Shown piece by piece: positions 1-5,014 of a DNA stretch of 9,022 bases (position 1 is its first letter; each line of letters opens with the position of its first letter). Under the pieces are notes generated by a model. That model saw nothing but the letters and a program-made list of their open reading frames with translations, was not told the origin of the DNA and ran no database searches. The DNA comes from Pseudomonadota bacterium (GTDB taxonomy: Bacteria; Pseudomonadota; Gammaproteobacteria; Burkholderiales; Burkholderiaceae_C), in the NCBI GenBank assembly GCA_023415035.1, contig JAEZLX010000236.1:1-9022 (forward strand), in the 5' to 3' direction. The position numbers and the translations under genes are program-made.

Positions 1-51
1 ATGGTCTGTGTCTCGCGAGCCCGCACGCCCAAGCTGGTGGTGGATCTGTGA
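1..51 (+). CDS. C-terminal end of an oxygenase reductase (partial)
   Basis: Only the last 16 codons of a plus-strand gene are inside the window, ending in TGA at 49-51. The tail reads VCVSRARTPKLVVDL. A Cys followed by SRA and an LV(L/V)DL ending is how the plant-type [2Fe-2S] domain closes in phthalate dioxygenase reductase and vanillate demethylase reductase (VanB) proteins. The Cys would be the fourth cluster ligand. In that family the protein passes electrons from NAD(P)H through FMN and [2Fe-2S] to the Rieske oxygenase, which fits the oxygenase gene at 2739-4058. The stop overlaps the next start as GTGA (48-51), so translation is probably coupled. The assignment rests on a very short tail plus context. 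The ATG at position 1 need not be the gene start. Confidence 0.6.
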   Translation: MVCVSRARTPKLVVDL

Positions 52-1223
52 ACGGCGAACCCGTGCGTTTCGGGGTGCTGGGGCTGGGGCGTGCCTTCAC
101 GCTCATGGTGCCCACCTTTCTTCAGGACCCGCGCGTGCGTCTGGTGGCGGCTTTCGATCCGCGCGAAGGTGCCCGTGATCTTTTCGCGTCCACCTTCGGC
201 GGAAAGGCCCATGCGTCGGCGGAGGCGGTGTGCAGCGATCCCGGGGTGGAATGGGTGTACGTGGCCACGCCGCATCAGATGCATGCCGGGCATGTGCTGC
301 TGGCGGCGCGTCATGGCAAGCATGTGCTGGTGGAAAAGCCGATGGCCATCACCCTGCAGGACTGCACCCGCATGATCGAGGCCACCGAGGCGGCTGGCAC
401 CCGGCTCATCGTGGGGCATAGCCACAGCTTCAATGCCCCGGTGCGCCTGGCCAGGCAGCTCATCGATGCCGGCCGGATCGGGCGGGTGCGCTTCATCCAC
501 GCCATGCAGTACACCGATTTTCTCTACCGTCCGCGCAGGCCGGAGGAACTGGACACCGGGCGCGGTGGCGGCGTGTTCTTCAGCCAGGCGGCACACCAGA
601 TGGACATCATCCGCCTGCTGGCAGGCGACCGGGTTCGCTCGGTGCGCGCCATCGCTGGCGCCTGGGATCCGTCGCGGCCGACGGAGGGCGCCTACAGCGC
701 CCTGCTTTCGTTCGAGCAGGGAGCGTTTGCAAGCGCCACCTACAGCGGCTACGGTTTCTACGACACCGACCGCCTGATGGATGGCATCGGGGAGATGGGG
801 GTGCCCAAGGACCCGCATACCCACATGCGCACGCGCGCACGCTGGCGTGCTGTCGAGGACGAGGCCGCCGAGGCCGACCTGAAAGCGCAGCGCAACTTCG
901 GCGGCACGCTCTACCGGCCGCAAGAACAGGCCGGGCCCGTGGCCAGCCAGCATTTCGGTCCGGTGATCGTCAGTGGCGAGCGCGGAGACCTGAGGCTCAC
1001 GCCGACAGGTGTGCAGGTGTTCGACGAAGCCGGCGAGCACTTCGAGGCCTGTGGCAGGCCGGCGGTACCCCGGCAGGAGGTGATCGACGAGGTCTGGTCG
1101 GTGGCGCGCGAGGGACAGGTCCCGGTGCACGGGGCACGGTGGTCGCGCGGCACACTGGAGGTGTGCCTGGCGCTGCTCGAATCGCACCGGGCCGGGCGGG
1201 ATATCATGCTCGCATACCAGTAG
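48..1223 (+). CDS. pht4: Gfo/Idh/MocA dehydrogenase, phthalate dihydrodiol dehydrogenase-like
   Basis: This 391-residue NAD(P)-dependent oxidoreductase has the Gfo/Idh/MocA two-domain layout. The N-terminal Rossmann fold carries a GLG motif at residues 12-14 and an acidic residue after the second strand (FDPRE, about 36-40). The family EKP motif is at 96-98. The C-terminal sheet domain carries AAHQMD, with His183 and Asp186 at the usual catalytic positions. A long segment at about 240-300 (MGVPKDPHTHM onward) resembles the subgroup of phthalate 4,5-cis-dihydrodiol dehydrogenases, which oxidise the dioxygenase product to 4,5-dihydroxyphthalate. Neighbouring reductase, Rieske oxygenase and decarboxylase genes support that role. 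The GTG start is chosen because it overlaps the upstream stop (GTGA) and places the Rossmann fold about six residues in. Family is secure; exact substrate is inferred from context. Confidence 0.82.
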   Translation: MNGEPVRFGVLGLGRAFTLMVPTFLQDPRVRLVAAFDPREGARDLFASTFGGKAHASAEAVCSDPGVEWVYVATPHQMHAGHVLLAARHGKHVLVEKPMAITLQDCTRMIEATEAAGTRLIVGHSHSFNAPVRLARQLIDAGRIGRVRFIHAMQYTDFLYRPRRPEELDTGRGGGVFFSQAAHQMDIIRLLAGDRVRSVRAIAGAWDPSRPTEGAYSALLSFEQGAFASATYSGYGFYDTDRLMDGIGEMGVPKDPHTHMRTRARWRAVEDEAAEADLKAQRNFGGTLYRPQEQAGPVASQHFGPVIVSGERGDLRLTPTGVQVFDEAGEHFEACGRPAVPRQEVIDEVWSVAREGQVPVHGARWSRGTLEVCLALLESHRAGRDIMLAYQ

Positions 1224-1246
1224 CTCCGTGCCTTGCGACCATCCCC

Positions 1247-1759
1247 ATGCAAGCCAACGACCACACGAACCATCTCCTGCGGCACTGGCGGGAGGCCGTT
1301 CCCAACGACCGGCTCGCCCACCTAATACGGGACGTGGCGCGTGCCCAGATGCGCGCGCTGCAACAGCGGCTGGCGGCGCATGACGTGTCCTTCGGCCACT
1401 GGACCTTCCTGCGCATCCTGTGGATCAAGGATGGGCTGACCCAGCGCGAACTCAGCGAGCTGGCCGGCGTCATGGAGCCGACCACCTTCAGCGCCGTCAA
1501 GGCGATGGAAAAGCTCGGGTTCATCGAGCGGCGGCAGCTGCCCGGCAACCGCAAGAACATGCACGTGTTCCTCACGGACCGCGGGCGCGCGCTGGAGCGC
1601 GAATTGGTGCCGCTGGCCGAGGAGGTCAACCGCATCAGTGTCGAGGGGCTGTCCGAACGTGCGATTGTCACCGTGCGGCGCAGCCTGTTGACGATGATCG
1701 AAAACCTCGCCGCCGACGAAGCCGGTGCGGTGGGCGGCGAGGAAATTCAGATCGCGTAG
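1247..1759 (+). CDS. MarR-family transcriptional regulator
   Basis: This 170-residue protein is a MarR-type winged-helix dimeric repressor or activator. An N-terminal helix (about 22-45) leads to the DNA-binding domain: LTQRELSELAGVMEPTTFSA (about 64-83) is the helix-turn-helix, followed by KAMEKLGFIERR and a wing (PGNRKNMHVFLTDRGRAL, about 99-116). Long C-terminal helices would form the dimer interface. It begins 23 bp after the dehydrogenase stop and is probably co-transcribed with it. ATG 1247 is the first sensible start in frame, although no clear Shine-Dalgarno precedes it. A longer frame reaching back to GTG 1139 would add residues that overlap the dehydrogenase and look unlike MarR. 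MarR proteins often sense aromatic acids, so it likely controls this locus. Its 3' end overlaps the convergent decarboxylase gene by 13 bp. Confidence 0.88.
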   Translation: MQANDHTNHLLRHWREAVPNDRLAHLIRDVARAQMRALQQRLAAHDVSFGHWTFLRILWIKDGLTQRELSELAGVMEPTTFSAVKAMEKLGFIERRQLPGNRKNMHVFLTDRGRALERELVPLAEEVNRISVEGLSERAIVTVRRSLLTMIENLAADEAGAVGGEEIQIA

Positions 1760-2736
1760 GTCTCGTAGGTGGCCGGGTGGAATATCTCCTCCACCGACAG
1801 GCGCCGTGACGACAGGCCCTGCGCATGGTGGTGGCGCAGGAAAGTGTCGATCGTGGTGCGGTTGGGCGCGACGCCATAGGACCAGAAGTCTTCGCCAAGC
1901 GTCTCGCGCGCGGCCTTGAGCTGCTCTTCCACGAAAGGCAGGGTCACCTTGGTGGCCGAGGTGTCCGACAGCGCTTCCAGCGCGGCATCCTTGGCCTGCG
2001 AGAAGGCCTTGAACACCGCGCCGGGCAGCCAGGGGTGGCGCTCGGCCAGGGTCTTGCGCACGCCCACCACGTGCATGATCGGGAAGATGCCGGTGCGGCG
2101 GTAATAGTCCTTGGCCGTGGCGGTCGGGTCGTCGAACAGCCAGCCAACATTGCGATTGGCCAGTACGCGCGCAGACGGTGGCCGGGGTGCGATGAAGCCG
2201 TCGATCTCGCCCTGGTCGAGCAGTTCCGAAATCGTCACGCCTTCGGGAGCGTTCTCGAGCTTTACCCCGGGAGGCAGCTTCAACGCGATCTTCTCGGGGC
2301 GTCCCGGCGTTTCGATGCCGCCTCGTACCCAGGTCACGTCCTCGGGTGCGACACCGTAGTCGTCCTGCAGGATGGCGCGCGCCCAGACGTTGGCGCTGAG
2401 CTGGTATTCGGGCAGCCCGACGCGCTTGCCCTTGAGGTCCTCGGGCTGGCGGATACGGTCTTTGCGCACGTAGATCGCCGTGTGGCGAAAAGCGCGCGAG
2501 AGGAACACCGGAACTGCCACGTAGGGACAGTCGCCGTTGGCGGTCTTGACGGCGTAGCTGGAGAAGGACAGCTCGGTGATGTCGAATTCCTGGCTGCGCA
2601 TGGCGCGGAAGAACATCTCTTCCGGGTACAGGTTCATGAAGACAGGATCGACGCCGTCGATCTGCACGCGCCCGTCCAGCAGTGCGCGCGTACGGTCGTA
2701 GTCGCCCATGGCGACCGAGAGTTGAAGTTTGGCCAT
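1747..2736 (-). CDS. pht5: 4,5-dihydroxyphthalate decarboxylase-like protein
   Basis: This 329-residue protein matches the Pht5 family, which has the periplasmic-binding-protein fold but acts in the cytoplasm. No signal peptide is visible. Characteristic segments are GDYDRTRALLDGRV (11-24), FDITELSFSSY (51-61), KRVGLPEYQLSANVWAR (about 104-120), YGVAPEDVTWVRGG (127-140) and GIFPIMHVVGVRK (216-228). Near the end are FWSYGVAPNR and GLSSRRLSVEEIFHP. The family removes one carboxyl group from 4,5-dihydroxyphthalate to give protocatechuate. The gene follows the Rieske oxygenase gene after a 2-bp gap (stop TGA 2741-2739, ATG 2736-2734). It has no strong Shine-Dalgarno, which suggests coupled translation. 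Related decarboxylases act on other aromatic acids, so the substrate is not proven. Its last codons run antisense to the end of the MarR gene. Confidence 0.87.
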   Translation of the reverse strand: MAKLQLSVAMGDYDRTRALLDGRVQIDGVDPVFMNLYPEEMFFRAMRSQEFDITELSFSSYAVKTANGDCPYVAVPVFLSRAFRHTAIYVRKDRIRQPEDLKGKRVGLPEYQLSANVWARAILQDDYGVAPEDVTWVRGGIETPGRPEKIALKLPPGVKLENAPEGVTISELLDQGEIDGFIAPRPPSARVLANRNVGWLFDDPTATAKDYYRRTGIFPIMHVVGVRKTLAERHPWLPGAVFKAFSQAKDAALEALSDTSATKVTLPFVEEQLKAARETLGEDFWSYGVAPNRTTIDTFLRHHHAQGLSSRRLSVEEIFHPATYETYAI

Positions 2737-2738
2737 GC

Positions 2739-4058
2739 TCAGGCTTTCACGGAGTAGGAAGGTTCAAATTCGGCGCTGTCGGTGCTGCCGGCCCACACGT
2801 AGGTGGTCTGGTAATCACGCCAGTCGGTGGTCTTGGGCATCACGGCCTGGAATGAGCAGACCGAGCGCGGGATGGCATTGCCGCCCGTGCCGATGGCCGG
2901 CTCGCCGGCCTGGAAGGCGCGTACTGCCGCGATCATCTGCTTGCGGAACTCGACAATGGCGAGGTCGCTTGCGCCCAGCCGCTCGGCCCAACGGTCGGCG
3001 ATCGGGCCCATGCTCACCCACATGGCCACGTCCTGGTTTGGAAAACCCGTGATGCCGGTGAAGTTGCCCGCCTTCATGGCCTGGCGGTCCTGCCAGAAGC
3101 GGTTTTCCTCGTTGCGCAGCGGACGGTAGCGCTCGTCCAGGTCGATGCCGACAGTCTGGTGCAGGAACTTGCGCCAGGTCTCGGTCTCGGGTGTCTGTGA
3201 AGCGTGGCCCCAGGCAATGAAATAGAAGGCGGTGCTCGTGTCGTCCATGGGGATGTTCACGTTGGCGACGTTGTACATGTTGTTCGGTGGAATCAGTACC
3301 GTGCTGGGCGCGACGAACACCGTGGTGCGCACATACTCGTGCGTGGCCGCGTTCTGGATCGGGCGGCGGATCGCTGCGTAGCGGAATCCGTAGCCAGTGG
3401 TCTGCACCTGCAGCCGGGGCGCCTTGTCCGTGGACGGGCGCAGCCAGAGGTTGGCCGTGGCCTTGGCGCCGTCCACACGGGCGGGCACCATGTCCGAGGA
3501 GTGCAGGCTGGAGCTGTGCGCCGAATCGATGGCGCCCTCCAGGATTTGCGCCCAGTTGCAGGGCAGCAGCACCTTGGCGACGGACACGCGCGTGTCTTCG
3601 GTTGGCGCCCACGGCGGCGGCACGAACTCCGGCATCTCGTCCGCAGGCCCGAACCAGGACCAAACAAATCCACCCCATTCGCGCGTCGGGTACGCCTTGT
3701 GCCTGACCTTGTCGGCAAAGCCGCTGGCCGCCGGCTCCGAAACCATCTCCAGCACATGGCCGTCGATGTCCATCTTCCAGCCGTGGTACAGGCAGCGCAG
3801 GCCGCCTTCCTCGTTGCGACCATAGACCAGCGACGCGCGCCGGTGCGGGCATTTCTCGTCAAGCACGCCGACGCGCCCGTCGCTGTCACGGAAGACCACG
3901 AGGTCCTCGCCGAGCACACGGGCCTTCACCGGGGTGCCATCCGCATCCGGTACTTCCTCTGTCAGGCACACCGGAAGCCAGTGCCGCCGGAACAGCTGCC
4001 CCATGGGCGCATCGCCCACGACGCGACACAGCAGGTCGTTCTCTTCAGGGGTGATCAT
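2739..4058 (-). CDS. pht3: Rieske aromatic oxygenase large subunit, phthalate 4,5-dioxygenase-like
   Basis: This 439-residue Rieske non-heme iron oxygenase has an N-terminal [2Fe-2S] domain with ligands Cys70 and His72 (CPH) and Cys89 and His92 (CLYH), spaced C-X-H-X16-C-X2-H. The catalytic domain carries EGAIDSAHSSSLHSS: Asp178 is the bridging acid and His181 and His186 are iron ligands. Asp343 in FPNQDVAM is the likely third ligand. From memory, the bridging Asp of Burkholderia phthalate dioxygenase is also residue 178, which supports close kinship. The family inserts both atoms of O2 into an ortho-phthalate ring at positions 4 and 5, taking electrons from a reductase like the one ending at position 51. 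ATG 4058 has a good Shine-Dalgarno (GGAGAG, complement of 4065-4070, 6 nt spacing). It is first in a two-gene unit with the decarboxylase. Confidence 0.88.
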   Translation of the reverse strand: MITPEENDLLCRVVGDAPMGQLFRRHWLPVCLTEEVPDADGTPVKARVLGEDLVVFRDSDGRVGVLDEKCPHRRASLVYGRNEEGGLRCLYHGWKMDIDGHVLEMVSEPAASGFADKVRHKAYPTREWGGFVWSWFGPADEMPEFVPPPWAPTEDTRVSVAKVLLPCNWAQILEGAIDSAHSSSLHSSDMVPARVDGAKATANLWLRPSTDKAPRLQVQTTGYGFRYAAIRRPIQNAATHEYVRTTVFVAPSTVLIPPNNMYNVANVNIPMDDTSTAFYFIAWGHASQTPETETWRKFLHQTVGIDLDERYRPLRNEENRFWQDRQAMKAGNFTGITGFPNQDVAMWVSMGPIADRWAERLGASDLAIVEFRKQMIAAVRAFQAGEPAIGTGGNAIPRSVCSFQAVMPKTTDWRDYQTTYVWAGSTDSAEFEPSYSVKA

Positions 4059-4064
4059 GGTTGT

Positions 4065-4070
4065 CTCTCC
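4065..4070 (-). promoter_or_regulatory. Ribosome binding site of the Rieske oxygenase gene
   Basis: The minus strand reads GGAGAG here, 6 nt before ATG 4058-4056. It is the clearest Shine-Dalgarno in the catabolic part of the window and fixes the oxygenase start. Confidence 0.6.
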
Positions 4071-4100
4071 ACGCTAGCCATTGGGGGGTTGTTGTTTTTA

Positions 4101-4112
4101 TTAGATGGCTAA
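4101..4112. promoter_or_regulatory. Candidate MarR operator (inverted repeat)
   Basis: TTAGATGGCTAA has perfect 4-bp arms (TTAG and CTAA) around a 4-bp centre in an AT-rich patch. It abuts the -10 box of the oxygenase promoter and covers the expected start site, where a repressor would block transcription. MarR sites are usually AT-rich palindromes of 15-20 bp, so this one is short. The assignment rests on position and symmetry only. Confidence 0.3.
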
Positions 4113-4140
4113 GTATATTCGCGCCGATACTGGAGTGCAA
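4112..4140 (-). promoter_or_regulatory. Predicted sigma70 promoter for the oxygenase-decarboxylase unit
   Basis: Read on the minus strand, TTGCAC (complement of 4135-4140) and TATACT (complement of 4112-4117) are separated by exactly 17 bp. The -10 matches consensus at 5 of 6 positions; the -35 is weaker. Transcription would start near 4105, giving a leader of roughly 47 nt before ATG 4058. This is the only good candidate found between the tRNA and the oxygenase gene. Confidence 0.6.
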
Positions 4141-4196
4141 ACATCCGGACCGGACGGTCGTCCGGGCAGTTTGGGAGTGGCCTGGCTGGCAGCCTG

Positions 4197-4247
4197 AAAA
4201 AATTTTTCGCAAGACAGTTGCGCCCGCATAAAAAACGGTGCTACAAT
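4197..4247 (+). promoter_or_regulatory. Predicted tRNA-Arg promoter with UP-like A/T tract
   Basis: TTGCGC at 4218-4223 and TACAAT at 4242-4247 are separated by 18 bp. Transcription would start around 4254, a few bases before the mature tRNA 5' end. The A6T5 run at 4197-4207 lies at about -47 to -57, where an UP element binds the RNA polymerase alpha subunit, as is common for stable-RNA genes. Confidence 0.6.
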
Positions 4248-4257
4248 CATTGCTTCA

Positions 4258-4334
4258 GCGGCTGTAGCTCAGTTGGATAGAGTACTTGGCTACGAACCAA
4301 GGGGTCGTGGGTTCGAATCCTGCCAGCCGCGCCA
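4258..4334 (+). tRNA. tRNA-Arg (anticodon ACG)
   Basis: A full 77-nt cloverleaf folds by eye. The acceptor stem is GCGGCTG (4258-4264) with CAGCCGC (4324-4330), a perfect 7 bp. The D arm is GCTC/GAGT. The anticodon stem is CTTGG/CCAAG around loop CTACGAA, giving anticodon ACG for Arg CGN codons (A34 normally becomes inosine). The variable loop has 5 nt and the T arm is GTGGG TTCGAAT CCTGC with two G-U pairs. Discriminator G4331 is followed by an encoded CCA at 4332-4334. It has its own promoter and terminator. A tyrosine recombinase fragment lies just downstream, so the 3' half is a probable integration site. Confidence 0.96.
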
Positions 4335-4351
4335 GAACAAACTGTTCTAGA

Positions 4352-4435
4352 TCAACGGGTTAGCTCCAAAAGGGCTAACCCGTTTTCTTTTGTCCCGAGC
4401 CGCCTGCGCGACTTTTTGCGCGACTTTTTGGTCAC
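4352..4435 (-). CDS. Possible 27-residue basic peptide, or readthrough tail of the integrase
   Basis: GTG 4435-4433 opens a 27-codon frame ending at TGA 4354-4352. It is preceded by a near-perfect Shine-Dalgarno (AAGGAGG, 4 nt before GTG). The peptide starts VTKKSRKKSRRRLG and is very basic. The frame is the same as that of the integrase, 12 nt after its TAA, so it may be a former C-terminal extension cut off by a stop. Its end runs through the tRNA terminator hairpin. I do not recognise a family, and the repeat may exist for DNA-level reasons instead. Confidence 0.25.
   Translation of the reverse strand: MTKKSRKKSRRRLGTKENGLALLELTR
4354..4391 (+). terminator. Intrinsic terminator after tRNA-Arg
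   Basis: AACGGGTTAGC (4354-4364) pairs perfectly with GCTAACCCGTT (4374-4384). Two further closing pairs (U-G, C-G) leave a 5-nt loop. A T-rich run, TTTTCTTTT, covers 4383-4391. It starts 20 nt after the tRNA CCA and ends the tRNA transcript. The hairpin could also work weakly from the other side, but no matching T-tract is seen there. Confidence 0.85.
4406..4429. repeat. Perfect tandem 12-bp repeat, two copies
   Basis: GCGCGACTTTTT occurs twice with no gap (4406-4417 and 4418-4429). It lies between the integrase stop and the tRNA terminator. Direct repeats in that place are often arm-type sites bound by the integrase or an excision factor. On the minus strand the repeat is also part of a short open frame that encodes the peptide repeat KKSR twice, so a coding origin is an alternative. 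Confidence 0.6.
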
Positions 4436-4447
4436 GCTTCCTCCTTC

Positions 4448-5014
4448 TTACCCGTTGACCACCTTCAAGAGGGTGGTTCTGTCTCGGGTGTTCGCCACCG
4501 CGTTCGCGGCCCTGACCAGGTTCTCCACAACAGCCACCGCATAGTGCGATGGCATGTCCTGGGTTGCGTGCCCAAGTAAGAGCGCGCGGTCTTCAGCGCT
4601 CACGCCGGCATCGCGCAGCCGCTGGCCGTAGGTGTGGCGCAGGTCGTGGATGCGGGCCTTGGTCAGGCCCACAGCCTTGCGTGCCGACTGCCAGGCGGTG
4701 TTGTTCATCGTGCCGATGCGGTGGTACTCCATCGCCGGCTTTTCGTCCAGGTTCTTGACCCGCTCCCTTCGGTACACGAACACGTAGGTGTCGTGCTTGC
4801 CGCGCTGGCGCTCGACGATCCGCCAGGCGGTGTCGTTGAGGATCAGCACGTGCCGGCGGTTGGTCTTGTAGAACTCCGGCGGTATGACGAAAACACTCCT
4901 GTTCAGCTCCAGATCCTCGCGCTCGATGTTCTCGACCAGCTGCATCTCCAGCACGGCTTGATCGTCCATCTCGCGCACCACCATCGGCATGGTGGGCAGC
5001 CCGACCAGCTTCAC
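4448..5014 (-). CDS. Chimeric ORF: ParB fragment fused to the C-terminal half of a tyrosine recombinase
   Basis: The 188-residue frame joins two unrelated families. Residues 1-36 (KLVGLPTMPMVVREMDDQA, then LEMQLVENIEREDL) are a piece of the ParB/Spo0J N-terminal domain. From about residue 37 (LNRSVFVIPPEF) it is a phage-type tyrosine recombinase catalytic domain. That part keeps Lys50 (beta-hairpin Lys), His123 and Arg126 in HDLRHTYG, His149 in LLLGH and the nucleophile Tyr158 in SHYA. The first catalytic Arg and all DNA-binding N-terminal domains are missing, so strand cleavage is not expected. A normal integrase of this kind has about 350-420 residues. The GTG start at 5014 follows an in-frame TGA two codons upstream, and it is uncertain whether the frame is translated. 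It is best read as the scar of a deletion or recombination, although the open frame leaves expression possible. Confidence 0.8.
   Translation of the reverse strand: MKLVGLPTMPMVVREMDDQAVLEMQLVENIEREDLELNRSVFVIPPEFYKTNRRHVLILNDTAWRIVERQRGKHDTYVFVYRRERVKNLDEKPAMEYHRIGTMNNTAWQSARKAVGLTKARIHDLRHTYGQRLRDAGVSAEDRALLLGHATQDMPSHYAVAVVENLVRAANAVANTRDRTTLLKVVNG
4906..5014 (-). pseudogene. ParB/Spo0J partition protein fragment
   Basis: About 36 codons encode GLPTMPMVVREMDD and QLVENIEREDL, the core strand and helix signature of the ParB N-terminal (CTPase) domain. A full ParB has about 280-350 residues. Sequence before GLPT is lost at the junction near 5015, where a TGA lies in frame (5020-5018). Sequence after EREDL is replaced by integrase. 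It shows that a plasmid, island or phage with a partition-type gene once lay here. Confidence 0.7.

Noticed and set aside
1825..2757. 310-codon plus-strand frame opposite the decarboxylase gene
   Set aside because: It is antisense to a gene with clear family motifs and has no domain of its own; it is a shadow frame of GC-rich DNA.
3204..4112. 302-codon plus-strand frame opposite the Rieske oxygenase gene
   Set aside because: The oxygenase has all cluster and iron ligands on the minus strand. The opposite frame is V/R/H/G-rich with no motif.
4145..4166. Small hairpin and CCGGAC direct repeat between the two promoters
   Set aside because: The stem is only 6 bp with a 4-nt loop, lies upstream of both predicted promoters and has no T-tract. 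GC-rich chance symmetry is the simpler reading.
4334..4348. AGAACA-AAC-TGTTCT inverted repeat just after the tRNA
   Set aside because: The arms are short and it overlaps the CCA end. It may be part of a recombination core, but nothing separates it from chance.
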